A program made the position numbers and the translations under genes. From NCBI GenBank assembly GCA_023457715.1, contig JAEWKR010000181.1:1-5523 (forward strand): a DNA stretch of 5,523 bases, in the 5' to 3' direction. This document shows positions 5,521 through 5,523 of the stretch, piece by piece (the first letter of the stretch is position 1; the number at the start of each line of letters is the position of its first letter). The notes below the pieces were generated by a model, which was not told where the DNA came from, searched no databases, and saw only the letters and a list, made by a program, of their open reading frames with translations. Source of the stretch: Verrucomicrobiota bacterium (GTDB lineage: Bacteria; Verrucomicrobiota; Verrucomicrobiia; Opitutales; Opitutaceae).

Positions 5521-5523
5521 GAG

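Overview
The window is high-GC bacterial DNA holding four tightly packed genes, all on the minus strand and filling about 302-5287. They are flanked by short non-coding regions rich in small repeats. In transcription order the genes are isoleucyl-tRNA synthetase (ileS, 5287-2411), a degenerate TraR/DksA-family protein with a long lysine/proline/alanine-rich N-terminal tail (2387-1407), lipoprotein signal peptidase (lspA, 1386-817) and a GNAT acetyltransferase of the phosphinothricin-acetyltransferase type (808-302). Gaps between genes are 23, 20 and 8 bp, which strongly suggests one operon. The only promoter-like sequence I see lies just upstream of ileS.

The likely source is a member of the Verrucomicrobiota, perhaps the Opitutales, or a relative within the PVC group. 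The basis is the style of the IleRS (HIGT, KISKS, a C-terminal four-cysteine zinc site), the zinc-less TraR/DksA protein between ileS and lspA, the absence of Shine-Dalgarno sequences, and the intergenic repeat types. This is recalled resemblance, not a search result.

Region by region: 1-301 has no convincing complete gene. It carries three tandem-repeat tracts: four CTCYGTG cores at 85-122, a CGAACAT heptamer array at 131-163 and a CTCAAAT heptamer array at 226-253. 302-5287 is the four-gene block. 5288-5523 holds the putative ileS promoter, a second short CGAACAT tract, a second copy of the CACAGAG-type module (inverted relative to the left copy), and a large imperfect inverted repeat at 5441-5520 whose arms have an internal 10-bp period.

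Functionally, ileS charges tRNA-Ile, and LspA removes signal peptides from prolipoproteins at the inner membrane; linkage of these two is classic in bacteria. The TraR/DksA-like protein may be a transcription or nucleoid factor, and the acetyltransferase probably N-acetylates a small amine or amino-acid-like compound. I see no defence system, mobile-element gene, CRISPR array, tRNA or rRNA. The most unusual material is the set of intergenic repeats and the zinc-less, tailed DksA-like protein.
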